A DNA stretch of 40,634 bases from Streptomyces griseoaurantiacus (lineage in GTDB: Bacteria > Actinomycetota > Actinomycetes > Streptomycetales > Streptomycetaceae), in assembly GCA_014656015.1 (NCBI GenBank), contig BNBP01000064.1, positions 1-40,634 on the forward strand, read 5' to 3'. Below are positions 1-6,648 of the stretch, in pieces (within the stretch, counting starts at the first letter, position 1; every line of letters starts with the position of its first letter). A program made the position numbers and the translations under genes. The notes beneath the pieces were generated by a model. The model made no database searches. It was given only the letters and a program-made list of their open reading frames with translations, and was not told where the DNA came from.

Positions 1-280
1 AGTGCGCGGGCGGGCCCGCGGGCGCGGGGGGTGCCTGCGGCGCCGGTGGCACGGGCGGACCGGACGACGCGGGTGCGGGGGGCGGCGGCGCGGGCTGCGT
101 CGGCATGTGTGTGGAGGGCGCCCCGGGGGGCGGCACCGGGCCGGTGCCGAAGCCCGGCGGTGCCGCCGGGGCGGGGCCCGGGTGACCCTGGGGATGGTGT
201 GCGGCCGGGGACCACACGGTCGCCGGCGGCTGCCCCGGCCGAGGGGGCGGCGGCAGCGGAGCTCCCCCTGCGTGCTGCAT
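1..280 (-). CDS. Proline-rich hypothetical protein (N-terminal part, runs off the window)
   Basis: An open minus-strand frame starts at ATG 280 and stays open to the left edge, so only about 93 N-terminal residues are visible. A GGAG sequence lies 9 nt before the ATG. The translation is dominated by proline, alanine and glycine with scattered His and Gln, including a PLPPPP run near residue 9. This is typical of the disordered cytoplasmic N-terminus of actinobacterial membrane or signalling proteins. No folded domain is reached, so the function cannot be assigned. It lies downstream of aroB but beyond a strong hairpin (356-393), so it probably has its own promoter. The start is inferred; the same frame is open for some distance upstream. 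Confidence 0.5.
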   Translation of the reverse strand, partial: MQHAGGAPLPPPPRPGQPPATVWSPAAHHPQGHPGPAPAAPPGFGTGPVPPPGAPSTHMPTQPAPPPPAPASSGPPVPPAPQAPPAPAGPPAH

Positions 281-355
281 CCGGTGCCACTCCGTCTCGT
301 ACAGGCTGTCGGTCCCGGCCGCGGGGCCCGACCGCCCGCCGCCTACCGAACGGTA

Positions 356-393
356 CCGTCCCCGGCCGTCGTTGTGTGAACGGCCGGGGACGG
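356..393 (-). terminator. Strong hairpin terminator after aroB
   Basis: A perfect 14-bp inverted repeat (356-369 pairing with 380-393) closes a 10-nt loop about 70 nt past the aroB stop. There is no long T-run, as is usual for Streptomyces terminators. It separates the aro genes from the proline-rich gene at the left edge. Confidence 0.75.
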
Positions 394-461
394 CGGGGAG
401 TGCCCGGTGCCTCCGCGGACCGGACCGGGGCGGGTGCGGGACCCGCGCGCGCTCCCGGTGG

Positions 462-1553
462 TTACTCGGCGACCTCGCCGTACGCGGCCAGCAGGACCGC
501 CGGGTCGGGGCCCTCCAGGACGGTCGGCTTGGCGAGACCGTCCAGGACGATGAAGCGGAGGAGGTCGCCGCGGGACTTCTTGTCGACCCTCATGTTCTCC
601 ACGAGACGGGGCCACTGGTCGTGCCGGTAGTGCAGGGGCAGCCCGACGGACTCCAGGATGCTGCGGTGCCGGTCGGCGGTGGCATCGTCCAGGCGGCCCG
701 CCACCCGGCCGAGTTCCGCGGCGAAGTGCATGCCGACGGCGACGGCCGCGCCGTGCCGCCACTTGTAGCGCTCGTTCTTCTCGATGGCGTGCCCGAGGGT
801 GTGCCCGTAGTTGAGGATCTCGCGCAGCCCGGACTCCTTGAGGTCGGCGGAGACGACCTCGGCTTTGACCCGGATGGAGCGCTCGATGAGCTCGGCGGTG
901 TGCGGTCCGGCCGGGGTGCGGGCGGCCTGCGGGTCCTCCTCGATGAGGTCGAGGATCACCGGGTCGGCGATGAACCCCGCCTTGATCACCTCGGCGAGCC
1001 CGGAGACGTAGTCGTTGACGGAGAGCGACTCCAGCGCCGCGAGGTCGCACAGCACGCCCGCGGGCGGGTGGAAGGCGCCCACCAGGTTCTTGCCCTCGGC
1101 GGTGTTGATGCCGGTCTTGCCGCCGACCGCCGCGTCCACCATGGCGAGCACGGTGGTCGGCACGGCGATCCAGCGCACCCCGCGCAGCCAGGTCGCCGCG
1201 ACGAAGCCGGCCAGGTCGGTGGTGGCGCCGCCGCCGACGCCGACGATCACGTCGGTGCGGGTGAAGCCGGACTGCCCGAGCGCCTTCCAGCAGTAGGCGG
1301 CGACCTCGGCGGTCTTCGCCTCCTCGGCGTTCGGCACCTGGATGGCGATCGCCTCGTAGCCCTGGTCGGCGAGGTCGGCGCGCAGCGCCTCACCGGTCTC
1401 GGCGAGCGCCTCGGGGTGCACGACCGCGATCCGCTTGGCCTTCGGCCCGACGAGGGTGCCCAGCTCGCCGAGGAGCTGCCGGCCCACCAAGACCTCGTAG
1501 GGCTCGCTGCCCGCCGTGCCGCCGATCTCGATGCGTGTGACCGACTCGCTCAT
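462..1553 (-). CDS. aroB: 3-dehydroquinate synthase
   Basis: AroB converts DAHP to 3-dehydroquinate, the second step of the shikimate pathway, in the cytoplasm, using NAD+ and a divalent metal. The protein is 363 aa, normal for the family. The NAD-binding GGGATTD motif is at residues 107-113, and the TTVLAMVDA...GGKTG signature spans about 133-148. The expected metal ligands are Glu188 (AEVIK), His251 (NYGHTLGH) and His267 (RHGAA); the 16-residue gap between the two histidines matches characterised enzymes. The start is the ATG at 1553, which overlaps the aroK stop as ATGA, so translation is probably coupled. A longer in-frame start further upstream was rejected because it would lie deep inside aroK. 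It is the last gene of the aroC-aroK-aroB group. Confidence 0.97.
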   Translation of the reverse strand: MSESVTRIEIGGTAGSEPYEVLVGRQLLGELGTLVGPKAKRIAVVHPEALAETGEALRADLADQGYEAIAIQVPNAEEAKTAEVAAYCWKALGQSGFTRTDVIVGVGGGATTDLAGFVAATWLRGVRWIAVPTTVLAMVDAAVGGKTGINTAEGKNLVGAFHPPAGVLCDLAALESLSVNDYVSGLAEVIKAGFIADPVILDLIEEDPQAARTPAGPHTAELIERSIRVKAEVVSADLKESGLREILNYGHTLGHAIEKNERYKWRHGAAVAVGMHFAAELGRVAGRLDDATADRHRSILESVGLPLHYRHDQWPRLVENMRVDKKSRGDLLRFIVLDGLAKPTVLEGPDPAVLLAAYGEVAE

Positions 1554-2068
1554 GTCTGCTTCCACCCCATAGCGTCCAGGACGGCTTGCGCGACCTCTTC
1601 CGGGTCGCGTCCGTCGGTGGCCACCACCGCAGTGGCGACCTCTTCGTACAGGTGCCGCCGTGCCTCCATCAGCTCGCGCCACTGCTTGCGCGGGTTGAGG
1701 GTCAGCAGCGGCCGGGCGGCGTTCAGGCCCGTGCGCCGGACGGCCTCCTCGACGTCCATCGTGAGGTAGACGACCTTGTGCCCGGCGAGCAGGGCGCGGG
1801 TGTCCGGGTCCAGGACGGCGCCGCCGCCGAGCGCCAGGACGCCCTCGTGCTCCTCCAGCGCCCGCCGCACGGCGTCCTTCTCCAGGGCGCGGAAGACCGG
1901 CTCGCCCTCGTCGAGGAAGATCTCCGAGACGGTCAGGCCCCGCGCGGCGACGATGTCGGCGTCGGTGTCCCGGTACCCGAGCCCGAGCCGCTCGGCGAGC
2001 AGCTCGCCCACGGTGGACTTGCCCACGCCCATCGGGCCGACCAGGACGACGACCGGGGCGGCGCTCAC
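1550..2068 (-). CDS. aroK: Shikimate kinase
   Basis: Shikimate kinase phosphorylates the 3-hydroxyl of shikimate with ATP, the fifth step towards chorismate. The protein is 172 aa, a typical single-domain length. It has a P-loop GPMGVGKS at residues 11-18, the shikimate-binding DTD at 34-36, an arginine at 60 and the GGG motif at 81-83. The chosen start is GTG 2068, which overlaps the aroC stop as GTGA and places the P-loop at the usual distance from the N-terminus. The longer open frame upstream lies inside aroC. Downstream it shares ATGA with aroB, so the three aro genes are read as one translationally coupled unit. Confidence 0.97.
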   Translation of the reverse strand: MSAAPVVVLVGPMGVGKSTVGELLAERLGLGYRDTDADIVAARGLTVSEIFLDEGEPVFRALEKDAVRRALEEHEGVLALGGGAVLDPDTRALLAGHKVVYLTMDVEEAVRRTGLNAARPLLTLNPRKQWRELMEARRHLYEEVATAVVATDGRDPEEVAQAVLDAMGWKQT

Positions 2069-3249
2069 CGGATCGCCAGGTTCTCGAGGAAGGAGGTCAC
2101 GTTGCGGCGGGTCTCGGCGACGCTGTCGCCGCCGAACTTCTCCGCGACCGCGTCGGCCAGGACCAGCGCGACCATCGCCTCCGCGACGATCCCGGCGGCC
2201 GGCACCGCGCACACGTCGGAGCGCTGGTGATGGGCCTGCGCCTGTTCGCCCGTGGCGACGTCCACCGTCCGCAGCGCCCGCGGCACCGTCGCGATGGGCT
2301 TCATCGCCGCCCGCACCCGCAGCAGCTCACCCGTGGTGAGGCCGCCCTCGGTGCCGCCGGAGCGCCCCGAGGACCGCCTGATGCCCTCGTCGGTGGCGAG
2401 GATCTCGTCGTGCGCCTGCGAGCCCGGCACCCGCGCGAGTTCGAAGCCGTCGCCGACCTCGACGCCCTTGATGGCCTGGATGCCCATCAGCGCGGCGGCG
2501 AGCCGGGCGTCCAGCCGCCGGTCCCAGTGCACGTGGGAGCCGAGGCCCACCGGCACGCCGTAGGCGAGCACCTCGACCACGCCGCCGAGGGTGTCGCCGT
2601 CCTTGTGGGCCTGGTCGATCCGGTCGACCATCGCCGCGGAGGCGTCCGCGTCCAGGCAGCGCACCGGGTCCGCGTCGAGCCGCTCGACGTCCGCGGGCGT
2701 CGGGTACACGCCGTAGGGCGCCCGGGCCTCCGCCAGCTCCACCACGTGGGAGACGATCTCGATGCCGGCGGTCTCCTTGAGGTAGGAGCGGGCCACCGCG
2801 CCCAGCGCCACCCGCGCGGCCGTCTCGCGGGCGGAGGCCCGCTCCAGGACGGGCCGCGCCTCGTCGAAGCCGTACTTCTGCATGCCGGCCAGGTCCGCGT
2901 GGCCGGGGCGGGGCCGGGTCAGCGGGGCGTTGCGGGCCAGGTCCGCGAGGATCTCGGGGTCGACGGGGTCGGCCGCCATGACCTGCTCCCACTTCGGCCA
3001 CTCGGTGTTGCCCACCATGACCGCGACCGGGGAGCCCAGCGTGAGTCCGTGCCGCACGCCGCCGAGGAAGGTGACCTCGTCGCGTTCGAATTTCATCCGG
3101 GCGCCGCGCCCGTAGCCGAGCCGTCGCCTCGCCAGGTGGTCGGCCACCATGTCGGTGGTGATCGGTACGCCGGCGGGAAGGCCCTCCAGCGTCGCGACAA
3201 GTGCGGGACCGTGGGACTCACCGGCGGTCAGCCAACGCAGCCTGCTCAA
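2065..3249 (-). CDS. aroC: Chorismate synthase
   Basis: Chorismate synthase makes chorismate from EPSP with reduced FMN, the last common step of aromatic biosynthesis. It is 394 aa, normal for the monofunctional enzyme. Visible signatures are GESHG near residues 10-14, RPGHADL about residue 113, and a C-terminal SSGRSGGTEGG stretch. The start codon is TTG at 3249, supported by a GAGGAG ribosome-binding site 5 nt upstream. A 188-nt gap separates it from aroE and holds an 8-bp inverted repeat (3284-3311), so aroC may have a separate promoter. The 3' end overlaps the aroK start by 4 nt. Confidence 0.97.
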   Translation of the reverse strand: MSRLRWLTAGESHGPALVATLEGLPAGVPITTDMVADHLARRRLGYGRGARMKFERDEVTFLGGVRHGLTLGSPVAVMVGNTEWPKWEQVMAADPVDPEILADLARNAPLTRPRPGHADLAGMQKYGFDEARPVLERASARETAARVALGAVARSYLKETAGIEIVSHVVELAEARAPYGVYPTPADVERLDADPVRCLDADASAAMVDRIDQAHKDGDTLGGVVEVLAYGVPVGLGSHVHWDRRLDARLAAALMGIQAIKGVEVGDGFELARVPGSQAHDEILATDEGIRRSSGRSGGTEGGLTTGELLRVRAAMKPIATVPRALRTVDVATGEQAQAHHQRSDVCAVPAAGIVAEAMVALVLADAVAEKFGGDSVAETRRNVTSFLENLAIR

Positions 3250-3283
3250 CGAAGCTCCTCAGTGCTCGCGCCCCGACACTGCC

Positions 3284-3311
3284 CTCCGTACACGTGTCCT
3301 CGCGTACGGAG
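3284..3311. repeat. Inverted repeat upstream of aroC
   Basis: CTCCGTAC (3284-3291) and GTACGGAG (3304-3311) form a perfect 8-bp inverted repeat with a 12-nt spacer. It starts 35 nt before the aroC start codon. It could be an operator or a leader hairpin. It is not an obvious terminator because its position is far from the aroE stop. Confidence 0.45.
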
Positions 3312-3437
3312 ACGGCGTGACCGGGGTGCGCGGTGCCGGCCCGCCGCCTGAATCCTCCCACGTCCCCGGGGAGGAACCGGCCGTCGGTCCACACAGCGGA
3401 CGCGGCCGCCCTGCACCGGCCCCGGCGCGGGACGTGC

Positions 3438-4274
3438 TCAGCGGGCCCCGAGGGCCTGCTCCCCCGCCTTGCGCATGGCCTCCAGGGGCGCGGCGGGCAC
3501 GCCCGTCATCCGTTCGACCTGGAGGACGGCCTGGTGCACGAGGAGGTCGAGCCCGCCGAGGACGGCACCGCCGCCGGCCGACCAGCGCGCCGCCAGGGCG
3601 GTCGGCCAGGGCTCGTAGAGGACGTCGAAGAGGGTCCCGGGCCGCTCGGGCACGGCACCGGCGAGCGCGTCGGTCGCTCCGGCGGGGGTGGTGGCGATCA
3701 CCAGGGGGGCGCCGAGCGCCTCCCCGGCCCGCTCCCAGTCCCGGACGGTGACCGGCACGCCAAGTCGCGCGCCCCACTCCCGCATCTCGGCGGCGCGGGC
3801 CTCGCTGCGCACATGGGCGAGGACCTCGCCGGTGCACACCCGGGCGAGGGCGGCGAGGGCGGAGGAGGCGGTGGCGCCCGCGCCGAGGATCGCGGCGGAC
3901 TCCACCTGTTCGATGCCCCGCTCGCGCAGCGCGGCGACCATCCCGGGGATGTCGGTGTTGTCGCCGTGCCGGCGGCCGTCCTCGGTGAACACCACGGTGT
4001 TGACGGCCTCGACGGAGGCCGCCGTCTCGCTGATCCCGTCGAGCAGGGGGATGACGGCCCGCTTGAGCGGCATCGTGAGCGAGAGCCCCGCCCACTCGCC
4101 CCCGAGCTCCTCCAGGAACCCCGGCAGCCCCGCCTCGTCCACCTCGAACCGGTCGTAGGACCAGCCGGTGAGCCCCAGCTCCGCGTAGGCGGCGCGGTGC
4201 AGCACCGGGGAGAGGGAGTGGGCGATCGGGGAGCCGAGCACGGCCGCCCGGCGGTCGCTGTCGGAGCCGGTCAT
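3438..4274 (-). CDS. aroE: Shikimate 5-dehydrogenase
   Basis: AroE reduces 3-dehydroshikimate to shikimate with NADPH. The protein is 278 aa. The shikimate-binding SPIAHSLSP motif is at 15-23, the catalytic lysine is Lys71 in LTMPLK, and the matching NTD is at 106-108. The nucleotide-binding loop reads GAGATASSA (131-139) where many enzymes have GAGG, a substitution of one glycine that could change cofactor geometry. The ATG start at 4274 lies 10 nt after the mltG stop, so the two are likely cotranscribed. There are two alternatives within the family, YdiB-like or quinate-specific enzymes, but its place beside aroC-aroK-aroB favours the biosynthetic role. Confidence 0.93.
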   Translation of the reverse strand: MTGSDSDRRAAVLGSPIAHSLSPVLHRAAYAELGLTGWSYDRFEVDEAGLPGFLEELGGEWAGLSLTMPLKRAVIPLLDGISETAASVEAVNTVVFTEDGRRHGDNTDIPGMVAALRERGIEQVESAAILGAGATASSALAALARVCTGEVLAHVRSEARAAEMREWGARLGVPVTVRDWERAGEALGAPLVIATTPAGATDALAGAVPERPGTLFDVLYEPWPTALAARWSAGGGAVLGGLDLLVHQAVLQVERMTGVPAAPLEAMRKAGEQALGAR

Positions 4275-4284
4275 CTGCGCGTCG

Positions 4285-6060
4285 TCATCCCTTGTTCTGG
4301 TTTTCCAGGTACTTCTGGCGGTTCCGGTTCTGCTCCTCGTTGGTCTCGGCGAAGAGCGTCTTGTCCTCGCTGACCGAGACGAAGTAGTACCAGTTCCCCT
4401 CGGCCGGGTTGAGGGCGGCCTTGATCGCGACGTCGCCGGGGTTGCCGATCGGCCCGGGCGGCAGACCCTTGATCTTGTACGTGTTGTACGGGTCGTCGAG
4501 CTGGCGGAGCTGGTTCACGGAACCGGTGGCCAGCTTGGACTCGCCGCGCAGGTAGTTGACCGTGGAGTCGAAGTCGAGCAGCCCGTAGGTCTCGGTGTTG
4601 TCCTTCTTCAGCCGGTTGTAGACGACCCGGGCGACCTTCTCGAAGTCGGACTTGTTCTTGCCCTCCGCCTGGACCAGGCTCGCCACGGTGAGGACCTGCA
4701 GCGGGCTGTCGAGGCCGAGGCTCTTGGCCTTCGCGTCCAGGCCCAGCTCGGCGTACCGCTTCTTCGCCTGGTTGACCATGTCGGCGAGCACGTCCTCGGG
4801 CTTCATGCCCTTGGACGCGGCGTAGCTGGAGGGGAAGAGGAATCCTTCCAGCGGGTCCTTTATGGCCTCGTCGCTGTTGGCCCAGCTCGGCAGGCCGAGC
4901 TTGGACCACTTCTTCGCGGCGACACCCTTGGTGGTGCCCTTCTCCAGGCCGAGCTTCTTGTCGAGGTCCGCGTAGACCGCGGCGTTCCGCTCGCCCTCGA
5001 AGACGATCAGGCTGTTGCGGCTCTTGGGATCGAGCATCAGGGCGACGGCGCTGGCGGCGGACATCTGCTTGCGCAGCGTGTAGGCGCCCGCCTGGATGGT
5101 GTTGCCCTGCGGGTTGTTGGCCTGGGCGGCGACGAACGCGTCGACGCTCTTGACCACGCCGGCCTTCTTCAGCAGCTGCCCGATGGCGGCGCCGTTGGTG
5201 CCCTTCTCGACGGTGACCGTGACGTTCTCGCCGGTGCCCTCGCCCGCGTAGTCCGGGGCGGTGCCGTAACGGTTCTGGTAGAAGTGGTAGCCGACATATC
5301 CGACACCGCCGAGGCCGCCGCCGAAGACGAGGACGACCACCAGGCAGGCGCAGCCGTTGCGGCGCTTGCGGCCCTTGTCCTTGCCGCCCTTGGCGCCCTT
5401 GACGGGGGCACGCCCCTTGCCGCGGCGGCCTTCGGGGGCGTCCCGTTCCTCGGGGTCGTCGGAGTCCTCCGCCGGGTCGCCGGCGCCCGGCCCGTCCGGA
5501 TCGCCCGCGAAGAAGGGGTGTTCCTCCTCCTCGGGCGGCCCCGGATCCCAGTCCGGGCGCGGCTCGGTGCCGGTGGCGGGCTGGGCGGCGTAGGCCTCGC
5601 CCTGCTCGGCGGCGTACGGAACCTGCGGCTGCTGCGCCCCCGCCGGGACCTGCGGCTGCTGTCCGGGACCGGGCGCCTGCGGCTGCTGTGCCATGCCGTC
5701 CCAGCCGGCGTTGCCCTGCCCCTGCCCGTACTGCTGGACATGGCCGGCGTAGCCCTGCCCGTCCTGCTGGGGGTAGCCGCCCTGCACGTTCTGGTACGGC
5801 CGGCCGTACTGGTCGTGGCCCTGGTAGTGCTGCCCCTGCTGCTCCGGGTACTGCTGCTGGTAGGGCTGCTGTCCCTGGTCGTAGCCGGGCTGCTGCTGCG
5901 CCTGGCTCCAGTCGCCGTAACCCTGCGCCTGCGGCTGCTGATGGCCGCCGTAGGGGGACTGGCCGGCGGGCGCCTGCTGTCCTCCCCATCCGCCGTCCCC
6001 GTACAACGGGTCCTCGGGATGCCACGGTTCGGAGCCCGGGCCCCGGCCATACTCAGTCAT
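4285..6060 (-). CDS. mltG: Endolytic murein transglycosylase MltG with long Gln/Pro-rich N-terminus
   Basis: MltG (YceG family) is a membrane-anchored lytic transglycosylase that cuts nascent peptidoglycan glycan strands. The protein is 591 aa, far longer than the roughly 340-aa E. coli enzyme. Residues 1-160 are Gln/Gly/Pro/Tyr-rich, 165-235 are acidic then Lys/Arg-rich, a single membrane segment spans about 236-259, and the YceG domain follows. The catalytic glutamate is Glu466 in ASLVQAEG, aligned with the E. coli MltG active site, and an EGFLFPSSY motif sits at 405-413. The start ATG 6060 has AGGGGA 4 nt upstream. The basic stretch before the membrane segment predicts an N-in, C-out topology. 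It lies between ruvX (123 nt) and aroE (10 nt), the usual actinobacterial order. Confidence 0.93.
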   Translation of the reverse strand: MTEYGRGPGSEPWHPEDPLYGDGGWGGQQAPAGQSPYGGHQQPQAQGYGDWSQAQQQPGYDQGQQPYQQQYPEQQGQHYQGHDQYGRPYQNVQGGYPQQDGQGYAGHVQQYGQGQGNAGWDGMAQQPQAPGPGQQPQVPAGAQQPQVPYAAEQGEAYAAQPATGTEPRPDWDPGPPEEEEHPFFAGDPDGPGAGDPAEDSDDPEERDAPEGRRGKGRAPVKGAKGGKDKGRKRRNGCACLVVVLVFGGGLGGVGYVGYHFYQNRYGTAPDYAGEGTGENVTVTVEKGTNGAAIGQLLKKAGVVKSVDAFVAAQANNPQGNTIQAGAYTLRKQMSAASAVALMLDPKSRNSLIVFEGERNAAVYADLDKKLGLEKGTTKGVAAKKWSKLGLPSWANSDEAIKDPLEGFLFPSSYAASKGMKPEDVLADMVNQAKKRYAELGLDAKAKSLGLDSPLQVLTVASLVQAEGKNKSDFEKVARVVYNRLKKDNTETYGLLDFDSTVNYLRGESKLATGSVNQLRQLDDPYNTYKIKGLPPGPIGNPGDVAIKAALNPAEGNWYYFVSVSEDKTLFAETNEEQNRNRQKYLENQNKG

Positions 6061-6183
6061 CGATCCCCTAGAGCCGCGAGGCCTCCATCGTGCCGCGCCC
6101 GTGCCCGGCTTTGGTTCCGCCTCTTGCTGTGCGGTGGCTGTTCGAACCCCATCCGCATGGCGCGGAACGTTACCGTATCGCGA

Positions 6184-6648
6184 TCAGATGACCACTTCGA
6201 CGCCCTCGCCGGGAGACGAACCTGACACCCGTTCGGATTCCAGGGCCTGCTGGAGGATGATCACAGCGGCGGCCTGGTCGATCACGGAACGCCCCTTCTT
6301 GGACTTCACGCCGGAGGCGCGCAGCCCCTGGCTCGCCGTGACGGTCGTCATCCGCTCGTCGAGCAGGCGCACCGGCACGGGCGCGATCAGCCCCGCCAGT
6401 TCCTGGGTGAAACCGCGCACCTTGACGGCCGCCGGGCCCTCGCCCCCCTTGAGGGAACGCGGCAGCCCGACGACGACCTCGATCGGCTCGTACTCCTCGA
6501 CGAGCTGTTTGAGCCTGCGGTGGGCGGCGGGCACGTCCCGCCCCGGGACCGTCTCCACCGGGGTGGCGAGGATCCCGTCGGGGTCGCAGGAGGCGACCCC
6601 GATCCGGGCGTCCCCGACGTCGATCGCGAGGCGGCGTCCCCGGCGCAC
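6184..6648 (-). CDS. ruvX: RuvX/YqgF-family putative Holliday junction resolvase
   Basis: This is a YqgF family RNase H-fold nuclease, named putative pre-16S rRNA nuclease or Holliday junction resolvase; the in vivo role differs between species. It is 154 aa. Conserved blocks are AIDVGDARIGVAS near the N-terminus (first catalytic Asp), VVGLPRSLKG in the middle and LDERMTT towards the C-terminus. The start is GTG 6648, overlapping the alaS stop by one base (TAGTG), which implies reinitiation. The alaS-ruvX-mltG-aroE order is conserved in actinobacteria. It is one of several nucleic-acid processing genes here, but nothing in its upstream sequence resembles the damage-type promoters of ruvC and rarA. 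Confidence 0.92.
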   Translation of the reverse strand: MRRGRRLAIDVGDARIGVASCDPDGILATPVETVPGRDVPAAHRRLKQLVEEYEPIEVVVGLPRSLKGGEGPAAVKVRGFTQELAGLIAPVPVRLLDERMTTVTASQGLRASGVKSKKGRSVIDQAAAVIILQQALESERVSGSSPGEGVEVVI

